This document shows, one piece after another, positions 27,676 to 36,714 of a DNA stretch of 64,000 nucleotides. The notes below the pieces were generated by a model. It had not been told where the DNA came from and ran no database searches. It was given only the letters and a program-made list of their open reading frames with translations. The stretch's first letter is position 1. Every line of letters begins with the position of its first letter. The position numbers and the translations under genes were made by a program. Origin of the DNA: CALKWS01 sp051020515 (GTDB taxonomy: Bacteria > Actinomycetota > Actinomycetes > Actinomycetales > Beutenbergiaceae); the NCBI RefSeq assembly GCF_051020515.1, contig NZ_CP194857.1, forward strand, positions 1,922,001 through 1,986,000, written 5' to 3'.

Positions 27676-28305
27676 TCAGTGGCCGCGGTCGATCCACTCC
27701 TGCCGATGGGGGGCCTCGGCCGCAATGGTGGTGGACGGCCCGTGCCCGGTGTGTACGGTCGTCTGCCCTGGCAGCGTGAGGAGTTGGTCGGTGATCGAGT
27801 CGATGATGGTGTCGAAGCTGCTGAACGAGCGTCCGGTGGCGCCCGGCCCTCCGGCGAACATGGTGTCCCCGGTGAACACCACGTCCAACTCGGGCACGTG
27901 GAAGCAGCACGCGCCGGGGGAGTGGCCCGGGGTGTGCAGCACGTGGATCTCGACCCCGGCCACCGTGATCACCTGGCCATCGGCCAGCTCGCGGTCCGGG
28001 CCCACCTCGTACACGCGGTCCCACAGCATCCGGTCCCGGGGGTGCAGGTAGGACGGCGCACCGGTGGCGTCGTAGAGGTCGCCGACGGCGGTGATGTGGT
28101 CATCGTGGGCATGCGTGCACAGCACCGCCACCAGGCGGCGGGAGCCGATCAGTTCCAGGATCGGTCCGGCCTCGTGCGGGGCGTCGATCACCACGCACTC
28201 GGCGTCGTTGCCGAGCACCCAGACGTTGTTGTCCACCTCCCAGGTGCCCCCGTCCAGGGAGAAGGTGCCGGATGTGGTGGTGTGGGAGATCCGTGCGGTG
28301 CTCAC
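27676..28305 (-). CDS. MBL-fold metallo-hydrolase (partner of mycothiol-dependent formaldehyde dehydrogenase)
   Basis: This 209-residue metallo-beta-lactamase-fold protein carries the metal motif THAHDDH. Further histidines lie in LHTPGHSPGACCFH, and an Asp in FTGDTMF, giving a complete glyoxalase II-like metal site. The GTG at 28305 overlaps the stop of the upstream gene (GTGA), so it is translationally coupled to mscR. This two-gene pair is widely conserved in mycothiol-producing actinomycetes. The hydrolase is thought to cleave the formyl-mycothiol thioester formed by the dehydrogenase, although that step is inferred. Confidence 0.85.
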   Translation of the reverse strand: MSTARISHTTTSGTFSLDGGTWEVDNNVWVLGNDAECVVIDAPHEAGPILELIGSRRLVAVLCTHAHDDHITAVGDLYDATGAPSYLHPRDRMLWDRVYEVGPDRELADGQVITVAGVEIHVLHTPGHSPGACCFHVPELDVVFTGDTMFAGGPGATGRSFSSFDTIIDSITDQLLTLPGQTTVHTGHGPSTTIAAEAPHRQEWIDRGH

Positions 28306-29386
28306 AGGATCACCACCGAACGCAATACCTCGCCGCGGGCCATCTTCTCGAACGCTCCTTCCACTTCGTCCAGGCCGATCGTCTCGGTGACGAACGCATC
28401 GAGATCGAAGCGGCCCTGCCGGTACAGGTCGATCAGCATAGGAAAGTCCCGGCTTGGTAGGCAGTCGCCGTACCACTGGACTTCAGCGCACCGCCGCGGC
28501 CGAAGATCTCCAGGAGTGGCAACTCGACGGTCATCTCCGGCGTGGGCACACCCACCAGCACGACGGTGCCGGCCAGGTCACGGGCGTAGCAGGCCTGCTC
28601 GTAGGTCTCGGGCCGGCCGACCGCCTCGATCACCACATCGGCGCCGAATCCACCGGTCAGTTCCCGGACAGCCTCGACCGGGTCCGTGGCCGAGGAGTTG
28701 ACGGTGTGCGTGGCCCCGAAGGTGCGGGCCAGTTCCAGCTTCCGATCGCTGATATCCACGGCAACGATCGTGGTGGCCCCGGCCAGGTGTGCCCCGGCGA
28801 TCGCGGCATTGCCTACGCCGCCGCAGCCGATCACGGCCACCGAGTCCCCCCGGGTGACGCCGCCGGTGTTGACCGCGGCGCCGAAGCCGGCCATCACGCC
28901 ACAACCGAGCAGGCCGGCTGCCGCGGCGGCGGCGTGGCGGTCCACCTTGGTGCACTGGCCGGCGGCGACCAGGGTTCTGGTGGCGAATGCCCCGATGCCG
29001 AGGGCTGGGCTCAGCGGCGTGCCATCGGTCAGGGTCATCGGACGGTTGGCGTTGTGGGTGTCGAAGCAGTACCAGGGCCGGCCCCGGGAGCAGGCACGGC
29101 ACTGCCCGCAGACCGCACGCCAGTTCAGGATCACGAAGTCTCCCGGCGCCACGTCCAAGACGCCTTCGCCGACCGCTTCGACCGTTCCGGCGGCTTCGTG
29201 GCCGAGCAGGAAGGGGAAGTCGTCGTTGATGCCGCCCTCGCGGTAGTGCAGATCGGTGTGACACACCCCGCACGCCTCGACGGTCACCACCGCATCCCCG
29301 GGCCCGGGTTCGGGCACCACGATCTCGACGAGTTCGACCGGTGCGTTCCTGCTCCGGGCGATGACACCTCTGGCTGTGCCGGTCAT
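28302..29386 (-). CDS. mscR: S-(hydroxymethyl)mycothiol dehydrogenase (frame broken once)
   Basis: This is a zinc-dependent class III-type alcohol dehydrogenase of about 361 residues. It has the catalytic zinc region CGVCHTDLHYREG and GHEAAG, structural-zinc cysteines CGQCRACSRGRPWYC, and the NAD site IGCGGVGNAA. It detoxifies formaldehyde bound to mycothiol. The start ATG at 29386 opens MTGTARGVIARS. One base is missing near 28477; after it the sequence continues SSWYGDCLPSRDFPML to the normal end. The adjoining MBL gene supports the assignment over a general alcohol dehydrogenase. Confidence 0.88.
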
Positions 29387-29542
29387 GGGCTCCCCTGCTC
29401 CTCGACGACCGCGACTGGTGGCCTCCGGCCAATCTAGGCGCAATCAGCTCCGGCGTCATGATCTTCCTCACACCAAGGAGCAAGGTGGGCGATCCCGGCA
29501 CGGGAAATGTGTTGATCGCGTTCAATGGGAACAGTGTGACAG

Positions 29543-29570
29543 TTGTGAATATCGGTGCTGGTGTTCACAA
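29543..29570. promoter_or_regulatory. Inverted repeat in the promoter region of the NlpC/P60 gene
   Basis: TTGTGAA (29543-29549) and TTCACAA (29564-29570) are perfect inverted arms separated by 14 bases, within a less GC-rich patch about 100 bases before the gene. The arms resemble half-sites of CRP/GlxR-type regulators, although the spacing is longer than the usual 6 bases. Confidence 0.35.
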
Positions 29571-29663
29571 GTGGGCGCTTGTGCACTACGGTGTGGGAGG
29601 CGGCTGGTCAACGCGACACGCCGGTAGCAGTAGGTGAGTAAGCCGTCGGGGATGGAGTAGGTC

Positions 29664-31151
29664 ATGGGTTCTGCACGACATTCACGTCGTGGCGTCGCTT
29701 TCCTCTCCGCTTTCCTCTTGGCCGGTTCGGCCGGGATCGCGGCGGCCTCAGCCTCACCGCAGATCCCCAGTCAGGACGACATCGAGGAGTCCTGGGCCCA
29801 GGTTGACGACACCGCCGGGCAGGTCGCCCGGCTCGAAGTGCAACTGGTCACCAACGCGGCCAGCCTCGAGGTCGCCGAGCAGGAAGCCGCGATCGCCACC
29901 GACCTGTACAACCAGGCAGCGATCGATCTCGAGACGGCCGAGGCCGAGGAACTCTCGGCCGCCGATGATGCCGCCCGAGCCGACGCCGAACTGCTCGAGG
30001 CCAGCGAGGACGTCGCACGCCTGGCCACCGCCGCCTACCGCAACAACGGTGGGCTGGGGCACCTTGAGGTGTTCCTCAGCGCCAGCGGGGTCCAGGACGC
30101 GATGCACCGGGCCACCACGTTCGACCGGCTCGGGGGCGGTGCCGACGAGGCATTCCAGCGCCTGGATGCGGCCGAGATCGTGGCCGCTCTCATGCACGAC
30201 CGGGCCGAGCGGGCGGTGGCGGAGAAGGCTGACGCCGCCGCTGAGTTGGAGCTGCGCCACCAGGAGGCCGAGGCCGCCTACCAGGAGGCCTTGCAGATCC
30301 AGCAGAGCACCGCGGCCCAGCGCACCGATCTGATCGGCCAGCTGGCCACGCTGCGTCAGACCAGTTACGAACTGGAGGAGCAGCGCCAGAACGGCCTCGA
30401 GGAGCAGCGCCGCGAGCGCGAGAACCGTGCAGCGGCGGCGGCACTGAACGTGGAGCCGGCTCAGCCGGAGTCCGACACCGGCTCCGCGTCCCAGTCCGAG
30501 CCTGGCTCCGGCTCGGGATCCTCGGGGAACTCCTCGCCGGAACCGTCGACCCCGGCCCCCTCGCCGTCGGACCCGGATCCGGCCCCCTCGCCGTCGAACC
30601 CGACGCCGACGCCGACCCCAACCCCGACGCCGACCCCAACCCCGACACCCACGCCGACGCCGACCCCAACCCCGACGCCGACGCCCACGCCGACCCCAAC
30701 CCCGACGCCCACGCCGACGCCCACGCCGACGCCGACCCCGACCCCAACTCCCACCCCACCGCCCAGCAACGGTGGCGGCTCCTCAGCCTCGGTGGGCCAG
30801 GCCGCCCTGAACTGGGCATCGACCCAGATCGGTAAGCCCTACGTCTTCGGCGCGGCCGGACCGAACTCCTATGACTGCTCCGGTCTGACGCAGCGGGCCT
30901 TCCAGAACGCCGGCAGGTCCCTGCCTCGCACCACCAGGGACCAGTACGCCGCGGTGGCGAAGGTTCCGGTCAACAGCATGCGCCCGGGCGACCTGATCTT
31001 CTACTCCAGCAATGGTCAGGCCTCCGGCATCTACCACGTGGCCATCTACGCCGGGAACGGCATGCGGGTACACGCCCCCGCGCCCGGCAAGACCGTGGAG
31101 CGGGTACCGGTCTGGTGGACCAACGTGCTGCCGATGGTCGGGCGTCCCTGA
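29664..31151 (+). CDS. Secreted NlpC/P60 (C40) cell-wall endopeptidase
   Basis: This 495-residue protein has a signal peptide (about 1-31; basic start, hydrophobic core, ASASP cleavage region). A long N-terminal coiled coil follows (about 40-255). A Pro-Thr dipeptide linker (about 314-368) leads to a C-terminal NlpC/P60 domain with Cys405 in YDCSGL, His458 in GIYHVAIY and a further His in VHAPAPG. It is a RipA/RpfB-neighbour type peptidoglycan hydrolase that cuts stem peptides, probably in daughter-cell separation. The coiled coil resembles the autoinhibitory or FtsEX-interacting region of such enzymes. The PT linker is encoded by a repetitive stretch (30599-30757). Confidence 0.9.
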   Translation: MGSARHSRRGVAFLSAFLLAGSAGIAAASASPQIPSQDDIEESWAQVDDTAGQVARLEVQLVTNAASLEVAEQEAAIATDLYNQAAIDLETAEAEELSAADDAARADAELLEASEDVARLATAAYRNNGGLGHLEVFLSASGVQDAMHRATTFDRLGGGADEAFQRLDAAEIVAALMHDRAERAVAEKADAAAELELRHQEAEAAYQEALQIQQSTAAQRTDLIGQLATLRQTSYELEEQRQNGLEEQRRERENRAAAAALNVEPAQPESDTGSASQSEPGSGSGSSGNSSPEPSTPAPSPSDPDPAPSPSNPTPTPTPTPTPTPTPTPTPTPTPTPTPTPTPTPTPTPTPTPTPTPTPTPTPTPPPSNGGGSSASVGQAALNWASTQIGKPYVFGAAGPNSYDCSGLTQRAFQNAGRSLPRTTRDQYAAVAKVPVNSMRPGDLIFYSSNGQASGIYHVAIYAGNGMRVHAPAPGKTVERVPVWWTNVLPMVGRP

Positions 31152-31276
31152 CCCTGCACGAGCCACTGGTTCCCGGCGGGGGCGTGCGCGCACTGCGCTG
31201 AGCCCCTGAGCGCGAACCCGGGCGGGCCGGTCACGGGGCGCGCGCAGGCCACGATCGTGCGCCCGGTAGCGTCTGC

Positions 31277-31789
31277 TCAGGTCTGCCAGGGCGTGGGGTG
31301 GGTGTAGCCCTCGTCCTTGGCGCGCTGGAAGGAGCGGGTGATCTCGGCCTCGGCCTCCTCGCGGCCCACCCAGTGCGCGCCCTCGACCGACTTGCCCGGC
31401 TCGAGGTCCTTGTACACCTCGAAGAAGTGCTGGATCTCCAGGCGGTGGAACTCCGAGACGTCGTCGATGTCGCTGCGCCAACTGGCCCGCTGGTCCGCCT
31501 TGGGCACGCACAGCACCTTGTCGTCCCCACCGGCCTCATCGCGCATCCGGAACATCCCCAGCGCCCGGCAGCGGATCAGGCAGCCCGGGAACGTCGGCTC
31601 CTCCAGCAGTACCAGGGCGTCCAGCGGATCGCCGTCCTCCCCGAGCGTGCCGTCGATGTAGCCGTAGTCGTCGGGGTACCGGGTGGAGGTGAACAGCATC
31701 CGGTCCAGGCGGATGCGGCCGGTCTCGTGGTCCACCTCGTACTTGTTGCGGTGCCCCTTGGGGATCTCAATCGTGACGTCGAATTCCAC
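31277..31789 (-). CDS. ppa: Inorganic pyrophosphatase (family I)
   Basis: This 170-residue protein has the standard prokaryotic length. The active-site signature EDGDPLDALVLL is present, with the downstream metal-site acids (DKVLCVPKAD) and the conserved KDLEPGKSVEG. It hydrolyses pyrophosphate to phosphate in the cytosol and pulls biosynthetic reactions forward. The start is a GTG at 31789 with AGGAG 9 bases upstream. It is divergent from dacB, a neighbourhood usual in actinomycetes. Confidence 0.95.
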   Translation of the reverse strand: MEFDVTIEIPKGHRNKYEVDHETGRIRLDRMLFTSTRYPDDYGYIDGTLGEDGDPLDALVLLEEPTFPGCLIRCRALGMFRMRDEAGGDDKVLCVPKADQRASWRSDIDDVSEFHRLEIQHFFEVYKDLEPGKSVEGAHWVGREEAEAEITRSFQRAKDEGYTHPTPWQT

Positions 31790-31896
31790 TGCCGGCTCTC
31801 CTGAATCGTTGACGTGATCTGAGCCTAGTGTGGCCTAGCCTTCTGGTGGGTGCCTAACGTCGGCACCGCCGAACACGGTCAGGAGCGGAGAAGCGG

Positions 31897-33576
31897 GTGG
31901 TAGATCGCCAGTCTGGGGCCAACCGGTCCGCGTGCACCCCGGGGCGCGGTGGTGGCGGACCGGCCCGTAAACGCCCCGGCACATCCACGGGAAGGCCGAC
32001 GGCGCAGCCCGGGCGCCGTAGCCCGGCTGCTGCGGGCGCGGGCTCCTCCGGGCAGCACCGGCCCGGGTCCCGCCCGCCAGCCGGCCACGACGGTCGCGCC
32101 GGTGCGCGCCCGAGCGGCTCAGGTGCGTCGCGGGGTGGTTCGGGGCGGGGACGCAAGCCCTCCCCGGCCGCACGTGCCCGCGCGCGCCAACGCCGTCGTC
32201 GTCGGCTCTTCCCGCTGCTGGTGGTGCTGGTGCTGCTGGGCGGCTACGTCTACCTGGACATCCGCGACATCGTCCCGGGACTGCTCACCACCGACGAACC
32301 CTGGCCGGATGCCGAACCCTTCCCGACCGCCCAGGTGCCGGCTGCGGCGGACCTGGGCGCGGTGGCCCCGGGCCCGGACGATGCCGCTCCTGTTCCGAGC
32401 ACGGAGTCGTTGGCGTCGCTGACTGCGGCCCTGCTCGATGACGAGCGCGCCGGCCCGGACCCCTCGGTGATGGTGACCGACCTGCTCACCGGGGAGGTGC
32501 TGCTCGATGAGAACGCCGGGCAACTGCGCGCGCCGGCCTCGGCGCTGAAGTTGCTCGCCGCCGTGGCGGCCCTGGAGACCATGGGCCCCGAGCACACCTT
32601 CCCCACCCGGGTGGTCGATGGCGGAGTGGGCCAGATCGTGCTGGTGGGTGGTGGGGACATCACGTTGGCCGCCGACGAGGGGGCGGCGAGCGGGCCGCTG
32701 CGCCGCGGCGGGCTGGGCGACCTGGCCGGGCAGGTGGCCGAGAGCCTGCTGGCCGACGGCACCACGCAGGTGACCCTGAGCCTGGACGACACCCTGTTCA
32801 CCGGACCGCTGATGGGGCCGAACTGGACCGACGGGGACCGCACCGGCGGCTGGGCGATGCCGATCCGGCCGATCGCGGTGGACCTGGGCCGCCAGCAGGG
32901 CACCAACGCCCGCCAGCAGGACCCGGCGATGGCCGCTGCGGAGATGTTCGCCGAGCGGCTGGACGAGCGCGGCGTGGAGGTCACCGAGATCGAACGCGGC
33001 TCCTCCCTGGGTGAGACGGTGCTGGGGGAGGTCACCTCGGCGCCCCTGGCGGACCTGGTGGCCTACACCCTGCAGGCCTCGGACAACCCGCTCGCCGAGG
33101 TGCTCGGGCGGATGACGGCACACGCGATCGAGGGGGAGACCAGTTTCAGCGGCTCCGGGGCGGCGGTGCTGGAGGTCCTGGAGGGGCTAGGGGTGGACGT
33201 CGAGGGCGTCAGCCTGGCGGACACCTCGGGCCTGAGCTCCGATAGCCGGGTGAACGCCCGGGTCCTCACCGAGGCGGTGCAACTGGCCGCGTCCCCGGAG
33301 CACCCGCACCTGGCCGACGCGATCCGCGGGATGCCGGTGGGGGCGCTGGAGGGCACGCTACGGGACCGCCTGGGCGGAACGGCTGCGGCCGGGGCGCTCG
33401 CGGCCAAGACCGGCACGCTGCCGCAGGTGGTGTCCCTGACCGGGATGGTGCACACCGCCGACGGACGGGTGCTCGCCTTCACCGTGCTGACCGGTGACTT
33501 CGAACGCGGCGCGGCCTACCTGGCGCGCCTGACCGTGGACGACTGGGCCTCCCGCATCGCCGACTGCGGGTGTTGA
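31897..33576 (+). CDS. dacB: D-alanyl-D-alanine carboxypeptidase/endopeptidase (PBP4 class)
   Basis: This 559-residue protein starts at a GTG and has a disordered, very basic cytoplasmic leader of about 105 residues. One signal-anchor helix (about 108-125, LFPLLVVLVLLGGYVYL) leads to a peptidase S13 domain. The catalytic motifs are SxxK at SALK 215-218, SDN at 395-397 and KTG at 504-506. It trims or cuts peptidoglycan cross-links outside the membrane. The long basic leader is unusual; a later start would remove part of it, but no better ribosome-binding site is seen. It begins the block that continues with the zinc protease, tilS, hpt and ftsH. Confidence 0.88.
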   Translation: MVDRQSGANRSACTPGRGGGGPARKRPGTSTGRPTAQPGRRSPAAAGAGSSGQHRPGSRPPAGHDGRAGARPSGSGASRGGSGRGRKPSPAARARARQRRRRRLFPLLVVLVLLGGYVYLDIRDIVPGLLTTDEPWPDAEPFPTAQVPAAADLGAVAPGPDDAAPVPSTESLASLTAALLDDERAGPDPSVMVTDLLTGEVLLDENAGQLRAPASALKLLAAVAALETMGPEHTFPTRVVDGGVGQIVLVGGGDITLAADEGAASGPLRRGGLGDLAGQVAESLLADGTTQVTLSLDDTLFTGPLMGPNWTDGDRTGGWAMPIRPIAVDLGRQQGTNARQQDPAMAAAEMFAERLDERGVEVTEIERGSSLGETVLGEVTSAPLADLVAYTLQASDNPLAEVLGRMTAHAIEGETSFSGSGAAVLEVLEGLGVDVEGVSLADTSGLSSDSRVNARVLTEAVQLAASPEHPHLADAIRGMPVGALEGTLRDRLGGTAAAGALAAKTGTLPQVVSLTGMVHTADGRVLAFTVLTGDFERGAAYLARLTVDDWASRIADCGC

Positions 33577-33662
33577 GTGCGCGTTCGTCCCCGTCGCCCA
33601 CCGGGGCAGGGCACAGTTCTCGTTGCCGGTGGTCCCGAGCGTACCGGGGCATCCGGCGAGCG

Positions 33663-33668
33663 TAGGCT
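33663..33668 (+). promoter_or_regulatory. -10 box of a leaderless promoter for the zinc-protease gene
   Basis: TAGGCT ends 6 bases before the ATG at 33675, with no ribosome-binding site between, which fits a leaderless transcript. Confidence 0.45.
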
Positions 33669-33674
33669 GGGGTT

Positions 33675-34773
33675 ATGACCGCGCCTGCATCGACCGCCCA
33701 GCCCGAGACCGTCTCGTCCGTGGACTGGTCGGCCGCCACCCGCCGGGCCCGGGCCCTGGTGCGCCCCGGCCCCCGCACCGAGCGCGGCGAGGCCTCACTG
33801 CTGGTGGAGTCGCTCCGCTCGGCCGGCGCGCGCGCACCCGAACTCGTCGGTGAGGTCACCGGCCTGACCGAGCCGGCGTCCCGGATCGCCGCGGAACCGG
33901 TGTACGTGGTGGACCGGGGGCGTTGGATCGGGGCGAATATCGCCACGTTCGCCCACCTCACCGACGGGCTGTTTGCCCGAGGCGCCCAACCGTGCCTCGG
34001 CGCGCCTGGCCGGAGAGGAACTGGGTGTGGTGCTCCCGCTGCTGGCGAGCCGGGTGCTGGGCCAGTACGACCCGTTCGCCGGCGCCGCCGGTGGCGCTCA
34101 TGGCGGACGCGGATCGGGGTCCGGCGGGCGGCTGATGCTGGTGGCTCCGAACGTGCTGCACGTGCAGCGGGAGCTGCGACTGGATCCGGGCGACTTCCAC
34201 CTGTGGGTGGCCCTGCACGAGCAGACCCACGCCCTGCAGTTCGCCGCCGCCCCCTGGCTGCCCGAGCACCTGGCCGGCCTGATGCGTGAGTTGATGGGCT
34301 CGATGCTGGCTCAGGAGAGTGCCGCCGACCGGCTGCGCGACTTCATCTCGGCATTGCCGCGGGCGATCGGTTCCGACAGCACCGAACCGGCCGGGGCGCT
34401 GCTGGGTTCGGTGATGACCGAGTCCGAGCACGAGATGATGGGCCGCACGGTGGCGGTGATGTCGCTGCTGGAGGGCCATGCCGACGTGGTGATGGACGCC
34501 GTGGGCCCCCAGGTGGTGCCCACGGTCAGCCGGATCCGGGCCGCCTTCGACAAGCGCCGCAACTCCCCGGGGTGGGCCGAGGCGATCCTGCGCCGGTTGA
34601 TGGGGATGGACGCCAAACTCGCCCAGTACCGCAACGGTGCCGCGTTCGTGCGGGCCGTGGTGGACACGGTTGGCCACGAGGGGTTGAACGCGGTGTGGAC
34701 CGACGCGGCGAACCTGCCGGCCTCCGAGGAGATCTCCGACCCGGACGCCTGGCTGGCCCGGGTGCACGGCTGA
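33675..34773 (+). CDS. Zinc-dependent metalloprotease of the DUF2342 family (frame broken once)
   Basis: This is the conserved actinobacterial protein found upstream of tilS, sometimes named for an association with coenzyme F420. The zinc motif HEQTH lies in WVALHEQTHALQF, and a downstream acidic third ligand is likely in LLEGHADVVMD. The frame breaks at about 33975, here by one extra base: HLTDGLF is followed in the next frame by PEAPNRASARLAGEELG. Corrected, the protein has about 365 residues. Its cellular role is not established; the zincin-like fold and conserved place next to tilS are the only clues. Confidence 0.85.
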
Positions 34774-34784
34774 GACCACCGGCG

Positions 34785-35992
34785 ATGCCCACCATGCCGC
34801 CGGGCACCGCCGCGGTCCGCGGTGCGGTGCGCACACTGCTGCGCCGGCGGCTGGAGGAATCGGCGCTGGTGCCCAGGGACCTGGTCATGGTGGCCTGCTC
34901 CGGTGGCGCGGACTCCCTCGCGCTGGCCGCAGCGACCGCCTTCGTGGCCCCGCGCCTCGGTCTGCGCGCGGGGCGGTGAGCGTGGACCACGGCATGCAGC
35001 CCGGCTCGGCACAGGTCAGTGCCACCGCGATCGAGGCGTGCGCCGGCCTGGGCCTGGAACCGGCGCTGGTCTACCGCGCCCGGCCCGACGTCCCGGGCGG
35101 GCTGGGTCCGGAGGCCACCGCCCGCGCGCTGCGCTATGAGGCACTGGAACGCGCCGCCCGGGACACCGGCGCCGCGGCGATCTTGCTGGGCCACACCCTG
35201 GATGACCAGGCCGAGACGGTGCTGCTGGCCCTGGCCCGCGGCTCGGGCACCCGCTCCCTGGCCGGGATGGACCCGGTGCGCGGGCCGTACCTGCGAGCCC
35301 TGCTCGGGGTGCGCCGGGCCCAGACCGAGGCCGCCTGTGCCGAGGCGGGCCTGACGCCGTGGCACGATCCGGCCAACACCGCCGAGGGACCCTGGCGCAC
35401 CGCCGACGACGCCCCGCTGCCACGCGCGGCGCTGCGGGAGCAGGTGCTGCCGGCCCTGAGCCGGGTGCTCGGGCCGGAGGTCATCGGTGCCCTGGGCCGC
35501 ACCGCCGACCTGGCCCGGGCCGATGCCGACCTGCTCGATGAACTCGCGCGGGAACTCGGTGCCCGGGCCGAGCAGGCACCGGGCGAGGTGAGCACGACGT
35601 CCGCGCCCCGCTCGGCGGCCCGGTCGGGCGGGGTGAGCCCCACGCAGGCCGGGCACTGTCCGGACCGGGCGGGCGTCGTCGTCCTCGCCGTCGCCGTGCT
35701 GGCGCAGGGCCCGACGGCGTTGCGCACCCGGGTGCTGCGCGCGGCCGCGGTGCGAGCCGGCAGCCCCGCCGGATCGCTGAACGCCGCGCATGTGCAAGCC
35801 GTGGATGCGTTGCTGACGCACTGGCGCGGCCAGGGCCCGATCCACCTACCCGGTGGCGTCCGTGCGGTTCGCCGGTGTGGGAACCTAGAGTTGGGCCCAG
35901 CAGGACCGCTGCGGACCGATGGGCATGAGCGGTCCCGGCCGGACCGAGCCGACGAATCAGGAGGACCGCGTGGACGCCAGCACGATGGGTGA
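34785..35992 (+). CDS. tilS: tRNA(Ile)-lysidine synthase (frame broken once)
   Basis: The PP-loop ATPase signature is CSGGADSLALA. The companion region GHTLDDQAETVLLALARG and the RPLLGVRR-like segment YLRALLGVRRAQTE are both present. The enzyme converts the CAU anticodon of a tRNA-Ile to lysidine-AU, which is essential in most bacteria. One base is missing near 34971-34973 (LGLRAG then AVSVDHGMQ), giving about 402 residues when corrected. Because the gene should be essential, this break is among the strongest signs of sequence error. Its end overlaps hpt by 23 bases. Confidence 0.88.
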
Positions 35993-36524
35993 GGATCTGG
36001 AGAAGATCCTGCTCACCGAGGAGCAGTTGCACACCCGTCTGGATGAGATGGCGGCCGAGATCGATCGCGACTACGCCGGCCGCGAGGTGTTGCTGGTCGG
36101 GGTGCTCAAGGGCGCCGTGATGGTGATGGCCGACCTGTCCCGGCGCCTGAACGCCGACGCCCGGATGGACTGGATGGCCATCTCCTCCTACGGCTCGGGC
36201 ACCAAGTCCTCCGGGGTGGTGCGGATCCTGAAGGACCTGGACACCGATCTGCACGGTAAGCACGTGCTGGTGGTCGAGGACATCGTCGACTCCGGGCTCA
36301 CGCTGTCCTGGATGCTGGCGAACCTGCGCTCCCGTGGGCCGGCCTCGGTGGAGGTGGCGGCGATGCTGCGCAAGCCGGCCGCGTCCAAGGTCGATGTGGA
36401 CGTGCGGTACGTGGGCTTCGACGTGCCCGATGAGTTCGTGGTCGGGTACGGCCTGGATTACGCCGAGAGGTACCGGCACCTGCCCTTCGTGGGAACCCTG
36501 GCCCCGCACGTCTACGACACGTGA
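35970..36524 (+). CDS. hpt: Hypoxanthine phosphoribosyltransferase
   Basis: This 184-residue protein starts at a GTG at 35970, preceded by AGGAGG with 6-base spacing; an ATG 15 bases later is less well placed. The PRPP-binding motif VLVVEDIVDSG is clear, as are GVLKGAVMVMADL and the C-terminal VGYGLDYAERYR. It salvages hypoxanthine and guanine using PRPP. It overlaps tilS and precedes ftsH, the widely conserved tilS-hpt-ftsH order. Confidence 0.95.
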   Translation: MDASTMGEDLEKILLTEEQLHTRLDEMAAEIDRDYAGREVLLVGVLKGAVMVMADLSRRLNADARMDWMAISSYGSGTKSSGVVRILKDLDTDLHGKHVLVVEDIVDSGLTLSWMLANLRSRGPASVEVAAMLRKPAASKVDVDVRYVGFDVPDEFVVGYGLDYAERYRHLPFVGTLAPHVYDT

Positions 36525-36714
36525 GCCGCGCCACCGGTCGCTGGCGTCCGGACCACCGAGCGGAGCACCCGGTTCCGACCGCGGTGTGGTCTCGGACACA
36601 ATCGGGGCCCCGCTGTGACGCCATGGGCGAACACGCGCCGCTTCGCCCCGGTGCGTCGGATAGCGTCATGCTGCGAACACTGCGAGCAGGAGGGACGGGG
36701 CGCACCCCCCGGAG

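Noticed and set aside
27406..28701. Plus-strand frame opposite the MBL and mscR genes
   Set aside because: The minus-strand genes have complete metal-site motifs and a conserved pairing; the plus-strand frame has no such support.
29480..29663. Cyclic di-AMP (ydaO-type) riboswitch before the NlpC/P60 gene
   Set aside because: Such riboswitches are common before these genes in actinomycetes, but the conserved core could not be matched here; only an inverted repeat is seen.
30599..30757. Pro-Thr repeat DNA as an independent repeat element
   Set aside because: It encodes an in-frame PT linker between two folded parts of a secreted hydrolase, a common arrangement, so it is treated as part of the gene.
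34785..35992. Programmed ribosomal frameshifting in tilS (and likewise folP, metY and others)
   Set aside because: The breaks occur at unrelated sequences, often plain G/C runs without slippery heptamers or shared downstream structure, and affect too many unrelated genes.
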